DNA of 11,209 bases from CAYVAP01 sp964343195 (GTDB lineage: Bacteria > Bacteroidota > Bacteroidia > J057). The stretch covers positions 1-11,209 of the forward strand of contig CAYFIR010000168.1 in assembly GCA_964343195.1 (NCBI GenBank), in the 5' to 3' direction. Shown here in pieces: positions 7,340 to 11,209 of the stretch (positions within the stretch are counted from its first letter, which is position 1; each line of letters opens with the position of its first letter). The notes beneath the pieces are model-generated. The model searched no databases. It saw nothing but the letters and a program-made list of their open reading frames with translations, and was not told where the DNA came from. The translations under genes and the position numbers were made by a program.

Positions 7340-7373
7340 GAAGGCATGAAGGATCTCCATCCTCCATACCTTC
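7340..7373 (-). terminator. Strong 15-bp hairpin downstream of the DUF6326-like gene
   Basis: On the minus strand GAAGGTATGGAGGAT, a 4-nt loop GGAG and ATCCTTCATGCCTTC pair along all 15 positions, with two of them G-U. On the plus strand those two become A-C mismatches, so the structure is best as minus-strand RNA. It lies about 160 bp after the stop of the DUF6326-like gene and about 90 bp before the next gene. No T-run follows, so it may be a processing or stability hairpin rather than a classic terminator. Confidence 0.5.
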
Positions 7374-7396
7374 AGGCTATTTGCGCCTCACCTAAC

Positions 7397-7542
7397 TAAT
7401 GCTTTGCATTCGAAATCTTGTGCCTGTCGAAGATCCTGTGAAACGGGGAGTGGTAATCGAAGCATCTAATCCGTAATTCGTAATTGAAAGCATTGCTGGC
7501 GAGCACTTTATACGAATTACGAATGAGTAATTACTTAATTCC
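7397..7542 (+). repeat. AATTCG-rich inverted-repeat element, family 2, copy 1
   Basis: It shares three blocks with 10763-10862 in the same orientation: 20 bp at the left (19 identical, TAATGCTTTGCATTCGAAAT here), 18 bp in the middle (GTAATTCGTAATTGAAAG, all identical) and 36 bp at the right (33 identical, ending CTTAATTCC). This copy carries about 46 extra bases between the first two blocks. It contains an 11-bp perfect inverted repeat, CGTAATTCGTA (7472-7482) with TACGAATTACG (7511-7521). Its right end runs over the stop codon and last codons of the DUF6326-like gene (stop at 7531-7533). No coding role is seen. Confidence 0.82.
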
Positions 7543-8178
7543 GTAGGTACTAACCGCCTCGACATCTTCCCTGGGCCACTTCCAGGCATACCAGGTGATG
7601 AAAAGGGTAGCAGCAATTTCGATGAGAGAAAACACCAGGTAATATCCCGTCGGGACGCCTACCAGCAGGGTGGCGGCCTGTACAACAGTCATGATGATGC
7701 CCGCGATGATATTGGCGCGGCGATTTCCTTTTCTTTTGAGTACGCGAGAAAGAAAGATCATCATAATAGGAATCTGCATGAACAGTGCTGCCCCGATGAG
7801 AAAGCCCCCGGTCATGGTGATGCCGTTGACTGTTCCTGTCAGGTACTGGGCCAGCATATTCATATCCATGAACCCCATTAGGTCTGCATAGAGGTAGTTC
7901 AGCGTTGTAGAGATCCAGAGGGTGGAAAGGATGGCCCCCCTATCCCCTTTCCCGGAAATACTACGTTTCCACCAGCGTCTGATGCGAGATTTTGAAGTGG
8001 AATCCTGAATACTTCCGGGGTTTTCAGCAGAAACATCCGGCTCCGTACCGGAGGCAATGGATGAGCATTGGCAGGGATGAGAAGGATAGGTAGCCCCTGC
8101 CCTAAGTGGTTGGCTTCCTGCCAGCATTCCAATTAGAAAGATGATTGAAAGGCAGAGGAAAAACATCGATTGTTTCAT
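7531..8178 (-). CDS. Membrane protein resembling DUF6326, with N-terminal signal peptide
   Basis: The product is 215 residues. I choose the ATG at 8178 (MKQSMFF) because a clear signal peptide or first membrane segment follows at residues 5-20; an upstream start at 8292 would only add low-quality sequence. Residues 21-80 form an exported linker with PSHPCQC (32-38) and a basic stretch RIRRWWKR (66-73). The rest resembles the DUF6326 family of small membrane proteins: STLWISTTLNYLYADLMGFMD (about 85-105), YLTGTVNG (112-119) and further helices at about 124-144, 155-174 and 178-199. The family name is from memory and the function is unknown. The signal peptide before the four-helix domain seems unusual. 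The last three residues, Gly-Ile-Lys, and the stop are encoded within a repeat element also found after pflB, so the C-terminus may have been rewritten by its insertion. Confidence 0.82.
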   Translation of the reverse strand: MKQSMFFLCLSIIFLIGMLAGSQPLRAGATYPSHPCQCSSIASGTEPDVSAENPGSIQDSTSKSRIRRWWKRSISGKGDRGAILSTLWISTTLNYLYADLMGFMDMNMLAQYLTGTVNGITMTGGFLIGAALFMQIPIMMIFLSRVLKRKGNRRANIIAGIIMTVVQAATLLVGVPTGYYLVFSLIEIAATLFITWYAWKWPREDVEAVSTYGIK

Positions 8179-8530
8179 GGAAATTGAATTGTGGTTACAG
8201 ATTTTCAATCGACCATGAAGGGAGAAAGATCCTGTTTTGGCCCTCAAGGCGATTGATGAACCAAAGGTGTGGCAGGCCAACGGAGCTCTCATTGATCTGG
8301 GTTAAGAAATCCGATCAACCCGCAATCTGGAGGGGCAGTAAAAAGCCAGAATCGGGCTTGACTAATAATTTATGTATAATTGACATAAATCATGGTTAAG
8401 CTAGTAGCATACAGCGACCTTTAGTACTGTAAAAATTGAGTGGGCGGCTCCGTCCTGAGCAAGCACAACGGGACGAATGAAGCTCACCCAGAAGAGACAA
8501 CTCATCATATACTCATAATACTTACGCCGT
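8179..8530. other. Intergenic region between DUF6326-like gene (-) and pflB (+)
   Basis: This 352-bp gap separates divergent genes. The half nearest the minus-strand gene has no clear promoter; CACCTTTG on the minus strand (about 8262-8269) is one base from the -7 consensus but lacks a partner. The half nearer pflB contains the AT-rich palindrome and FNR/CRP-like site at 8368-8393. The last 130 bp before pflB show no clean TAnnTTTG element and no Shine-Dalgarno sequence. Confidence 0.5.
8368..8393 (+). promoter_or_regulatory. Palindrome with overlapping FNR/CRP-like site upstream of pflB
   Basis: Two overlapping dyads are visible. ATTTATGT (8368-8375) is the exact inverse of ACATAAAT (8383-8390), with 7 nt between. 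TTGACATAAATCAT (8380-8393) matches the FNR consensus TTGAT-N4-ATCAA at 8 of 10 fixed positions. In well-studied bacteria pfl is switched on by FNR when oxygen is absent, so a Crp/Fnr-family regulator here would make sense. The site is about 140 bp before the pflB ATG. Regulation is inferred. Confidence 0.4.
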
Positions 8531-10762
8531 ATGATCGCTGTATCGAAATCAAATTTCCTTGCTGGACAATGGACCGATGAGATCAACGTAAAGGACTTTG
8601 TCCGCTTGAATATTCGTCCCTACTACGGGACGGCTGAGTTTCTTCAGGGCCCTACAGAAAACACACAGAAGCTTTGGGAAATATGCCTCGAAGGCATGTT
8701 GGAAGAGCGTCAGCGTGGTGGTTGCCGTGCCATTGACACCGAGACCATCTCAGAGGTAGCCAGCCACGGCCCTGGTTACATCGACAAAAACCTGGAAGTG
8801 ATCGTCGGTTTACAGACTGACGAGCTGCTCAAGCGCGCCATGAAGCCATTTGGTGGCGTTCGCGTTGTAGAGGGTGCTGTACAGGAGCGGGACCTGGAAA
8901 TGTCCGAGTCTGTCAAGGAGGTATTCAAATACGCCAAAGACCACAACAGCGGAGTATTTTCGGCATACGACCCTGAGATCCGTACCTATCGGTCCAAGGG
9001 AATTATGACCGGACTCCCTGACAACTACGCCCGGGGCCGTATCATCGGGGACTACCGTCGATTGGCACTTTATGGAGCAGATCGCCTCATTGAAGCCAAA
9101 AAAGCCGACAAACTCGCCATTGATGGCGAAATGACCGAACACAAGATTCGCCTGCGCGAAGAGGTAAATGATCAGATCAAAGCCTTGAGTGACATCAAGG
9201 CCATGGGAGCCAGCTACGGCCTGGATCTCTCTCGTCCGGCAGAAAATGCACAGGAAGCCGTTCAGTGGACATATATGGCTTATCTGGCTGCCGTTAAGGA
9301 GCAGGATGGTGCCGCCATGTCACTGGGCAATGTTTCTTCATTCCTCGATATCTATATCGAGCGCGACCTGGACAATGGCCTCATCACAGAGACCCAGGCT
9401 CAGGAAATGATTGATCACTTTGTGATGAAGCTGCGCATGGTTCGCCACCTGCGTCCACAGGCTTATGACGAAATCTTTGGAGGAGATCCTACCTGGGTTA
9501 CCGAAGCTATCGGAGGTCAGCTTGAGGATGGCCGGACCAAAGTCACCCGCACCTCTTTCCGCTTCCTCCAGACGCTATACAACCTCGGCCCCTCACCTGA
9601 ACCCAACCTGACGGTACTCTGGTCACCTTCATTGCCTGATGGGTTTAAGGAATTCTGTGCCCAGGTATCCATAGATACTTCTTCCATCCAGTATGAGAAC
9701 GACGACCTGATGCGTACCATGCGCGGCTCTGATGACTACGGCATTGCCTGCTGTGTGTCTTTCCAAGAGTTAGGCAAGCGCATCCAGTTCTTTGGCGCTC
9801 GGGTTAACCTGCCAAAAGCCCTGCTGATGGCCCTCAATGGGGGTAAAGAAGAGCTCTATGGTGCCCAGATTCTTTCTGGTATCGACCCTGTCACTGACGA
9901 GTACCTGGACTACGAGGTCGTGATGGACCGCTTCCGCAAGTCCATGAAGGAGATTGCCCGCGTGTATGCCAAGGCGATGAACATCATCCACTACATGCAC
10001 GATCGGTATTACTATGAAAAGGCTCAGATGGCTTTCATCGACACCGATCCTGGCATCGACATGGCCTATGGCGCAGCAGGTATCTCCATCATTGCCGACT
10101 CACTCTCTGCCATCAAGTACGCCAAGGTGAAGCCTATTCGGGATGAAAACGGCATGACCGTGGACTTCAAGGTAGAGGGAGACTTCCCCAAATATGGAAA
10201 TGACGACGACAGAGTAGATAGCATCGCACAGGAAATTACCGCATACTTCTCCGATTGCCTGGCTGAACATCGCTGCTACAAGGATGCCGTACCTACCCTT
10301 TCGCTGCTGACCATCACCTCCAACGTGATGTATGGCAAGAAAACCGGTGCTACTCCTGACGGACGCAAGCAGGGTGAGGCTTTTGCTCCGGGTGCCAATC
10401 CCATGCACGGACGCGACACCCGCGGTGCCATTGCATCCCTGAACTCCGTGGCCAAGCTCGATTATCGCTATGCCCAGGACGGTATTTCCAATACCTTCTC
10501 TATCGTACCCAAGTCCCTCGGCAGTGACCGTGAAGACCAACTCGACAATCTGGTAACGCTGCTGGACGGCTACTTTGGCCGTGGAGCGCATCACCTGAAT
10601 GTCAATGTGCTCAATCGAGAGACTCTGATAGATGCGTACGAGCATCCCGAGTTGTATCCTCAACTGACCATCCGGGTATCAGGATATGCGGTGAACTTCA
10701 CCCGCCTGTCCAAAGCCCACCAACTGGAGGTGATTGCCCGGACATTCCATGAGCAAATGTAG
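8531..10762 (+). CDS. pflB: Formate C-acetyltransferase (pyruvate formate-lyase)
   Basis: This glycyl-radical enzyme converts pyruvate and CoA to acetyl-CoA and formate in the cytoplasm under low oxygen. The 743-residue protein is close to the usual length of about 750-760 and complete. Catalytic Cys407-Cys408 lie in GIACCVSFQELGKRI, and the glycyl radical is at Gly718 in RVSGYAVNF near the C-terminus, followed by the typical tail ending RTFHEQM. Other family blocks are GYIDKNLEVIVGLQTD (82-97), the KPFGGVRVVEGA region (105-116), YSKGIMTGLPDNYARGR-like (154-170), PEPNLTVLWS (356-365) and ATPDGRKQGEAFAPGANPMHGRD (607-629). The ATG at 8531 gives the family-like N-terminus. It needs a radical-SAM activase (PflA), which is not in this window. 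It stands alone, with a large upstream gap and a repeat element beginning directly after its TAG. Confidence 0.98.
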   Translation: MIAVSKSNFLAGQWTDEINVKDFVRLNIRPYYGTAEFLQGPTENTQKLWEICLEGMLEERQRGGCRAIDTETISEVASHGPGYIDKNLEVIVGLQTDELLKRAMKPFGGVRVVEGAVQERDLEMSESVKEVFKYAKDHNSGVFSAYDPEIRTYRSKGIMTGLPDNYARGRIIGDYRRLALYGADRLIEAKKADKLAIDGEMTEHKIRLREEVNDQIKALSDIKAMGASYGLDLSRPAENAQEAVQWTYMAYLAAVKEQDGAAMSLGNVSSFLDIYIERDLDNGLITETQAQEMIDHFVMKLRMVRHLRPQAYDEIFGGDPTWVTEAIGGQLEDGRTKVTRTSFRFLQTLYNLGPSPEPNLTVLWSPSLPDGFKEFCAQVSIDTSSIQYENDDLMRTMRGSDDYGIACCVSFQELGKRIQFFGARVNLPKALLMALNGGKEELYGAQILSGIDPVTDEYLDYEVVMDRFRKSMKEIARVYAKAMNIIHYMHDRYYYEKAQMAFIDTDPGIDMAYGAAGISIIADSLSAIKYAKVKPIRDENGMTVDFKVEGDFPKYGNDDDRVDSIAQEITAYFSDCLAEHRCYKDAVPTLSLLTITSNVMYGKKTGATPDGRKQGEAFAPGANPMHGRDTRGAIASLNSVAKLDYRYAQDGISNTFSIVPKSLGSDREDQLDNLVTLLDGYFGRGAHHLNVNVLNRETLIDAYEHPELYPQLTIRVSGYAVNFTRLSKAHQLEVIARTFHEQM

Positions 10763-10862
10763 TTAATGCTTCGCATTCGAAATTCGTGATCAGTAATTCG
10801 TAATTGAAAGTGCTATTGGTCAACATTTTATACGAATTTCGAATGAGCAATCACTTAATTCC
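10763..10862 (+). repeat. AATTCG-rich inverted-repeat element, family 2, copy 2
   Basis: This is the compact copy of the element at 7397-7542 and starts directly after the pflB stop codon. It has a perfect 14-bp inverted repeat, CATTCGAAATTCGT (10774-10787) with ACGAATTTCGAATG (10832-10845), separated by 44 nt that include the conserved GTAATTCGTAATTGAAAG block. In pflB mRNA it would form a 3' hairpin and could end or protect the transcript. The ends are imperfectly inverted (AATGCTTCG against ATTGCT), like a MITE. Confidence 0.82.
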
Positions 10863-10997
10863 CAAGGCGTTAGAGACTGGTTTTGACCATGAAGGCCACT
10901 GCTGGACAGAAGATGCTCTCATTGATATTAGGATGTCAGCATCTGAATATACCTCACTCAGTTCTTTCTTCATAGTTCCTTCGAATTTTCCCAGCAT
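10851..10997 (-). CDS. Doubtful 48-residue small ORF
   Basis: A minus-strand frame starts at ATG 10997 (MLGKFEGTMKKELSEVY) and ends at TGA 10851-10853. I do not recognise the product. It has no membrane segment or clear domain. Its last three residues (Gly-Ile-Lys) and stop come from the repeat at 10763-10862, just as in the DUF6326-like gene. It could be a decayed 3' gene piece, a small protein gene or chance. I see no promoter for it. Confidence 0.15.
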   Translation of the reverse strand: MLGKFEGTMKKELSEVYSDADILISMRASSVQQWPSWSKPVSNALGIK

Positions 10998-11048
10998 GGG
11001 CCTTTATGGTTGATTCCACATTCATAAAAAGAAACTGTTCTTTCGTTA
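10863..11048. other. Region between two repeat elements
   Basis: This stretch of about 185 bp after the pflB-end repeat holds no recognisable gene apart from the doubtful minus-strand small ORF. A plus-strand frame from a TTG at 10804 begins inside the repeat and looks like chance. A radical-SAM activase gene, if linked to pflB, does not begin before the window end. Confidence 0.45.
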
Positions 11049-11208
11049 GAGGCTGTTTGGGTTTTGGTGTTTCGAGGTCAAACGCAGGATTTTTTGACTC
11101 TGACAAGGAAGTTTTACGAGAAATACCAGGGTATTTTGAGGAAAACTGACGCCGACAGAGGTGAAAAAGACAAGTTTTGAGCCGTAAAGGAGAAATCCAA
11201 ACAGCCTC
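11049..11208 (+). repeat. 160-bp palindromic repeat, family 1, copy 2
   Basis: The unit runs from GAGGCTGTTTGG to CCAAACAGCCTC, is exactly 160 bp, and aligns without net length change to the reverse complement of 1048-1207 (about 119 of 160 positions by ungapped hand count). The two copies are therefore in opposite orientation. The best conserved inner block is TCTGACAAGG (11099-11108). The central hairpin here is AATACC, AG, GGTATT. The left flank is TTA; the right flank is cut by the window end. Confidence 0.85.
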
Positions 11209-11209
11209 T

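Noticed and set aside
8179..8292. Upstream start for the DUF6326-like gene at 8292
   Set aside because: The added 38 residues have no membrane or domain features, while the ATG at 8178 leads directly into a signal peptide-like segment.
8358..8380. Sigma70-type promoter TTGACT...TATAAT upstream of pflB
   Set aside because: The spacer is only 11 nt instead of about 17, and Bacteroidota use a different promoter consensus.
10100..10663. Minus-strand 187-residue frame inside pflB
   Set aside because: It is the antisense of a highly conserved coding region and has no family features.
7397..10862. CRISPR array from the AATTCG repeats
   Set aside because: There are only two copies, over 3 kb apart, with no regular spacers and no cas genes.
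10804..11013. Plus-strand 69-residue frame after pflB
   Set aside because: It starts with TTG inside a repeat element and has no recognisable motif or upstream signal.
1048..11208. The two inverted 160-bp repeats as ends of a 10-kb composite transposon
   Set aside because: The repeats carry no transposase, are only about 74% identical, and the genes between look like ordinary chromosomal genes with native style. The window may simply have been cut at a repeat.

Overview
The window looks like a chromosomal stretch of a Bacteroidota bacterium, most likely Saprospiria (Lewinella or Neolewinella-like). The signs are a large secreted M43 zinc protease with a C-terminal type IX secretion (T9SS) sorting domain, a secreted protein with the Bacteroidota 'PQGLNYQAV...SVPYALYA' N-terminal module, no Shine-Dalgarno sequences before the clear starts, and a perfect TAnnTTTG promoter element upstream of one gene. 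The genus guess is inference from protein style and moderate GC. No rRNA, tRNA, CRISPR array, transposase, phage gene or recognisable defence system is present.

Layout from left to right: (1) 73-1047 (+), a membrane-anchored alpha/beta hydrolase, whose stop codon abuts a 160-bp imperfect palindromic repeat (1048-1207). (2) 1316-1801 (-), a secreted CAP/SCP-domain protein; a perfect 13-bp-stem hairpin lies between these convergent genes. (3) 1983-3206 (-), a secreted protein with four 35-residue repeats rich in DADADP. (4) 3529-6618 (+), the 1029-residue M43 (pappalysin-like) metalloprotease, divergent from gene 3. (5) 6782-7252 (-), a 156-residue protein of unknown function. (6) 7531-8178 (-), a four-helix membrane protein resembling DUF6326 behind an N-terminal signal peptide; its last codons and stop lie in a second type of repeat (7397-7542). 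(7) 8531-10762 (+), pflB, pyruvate formate-lyase, complete with the Cys-Cys and glycyl-radical motifs. A second copy of the second repeat begins directly after its stop (10763-10862). A second copy of the 160-bp repeat, in opposite orientation, closes the window (11049-11208).

The genes do not form one pathway. Genes 2, 3 and 4 are exported proteins, and genes 3 and 4 share a regulatory gap of about 320 bp. pflB stands alone: no activating enzyme (pflA) is seen, though one could lie beyond the right edge. A palindrome and an FNR/CRP-like half-site pair lie about 140 bp upstream of pflB and fit anaerobic or redox control.

The most interesting content is non-coding. Two families of MITE-like or REP-like palindromic repeats, each present twice, sit on or next to the stop codons of three of the seven genes. 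In the 160-bp family both copies are exactly 160 bp, and the hairpin at the exact centre keeps its pairing through a compensatory G:C to C:G change. I did not find a convincing new multi-gene system.
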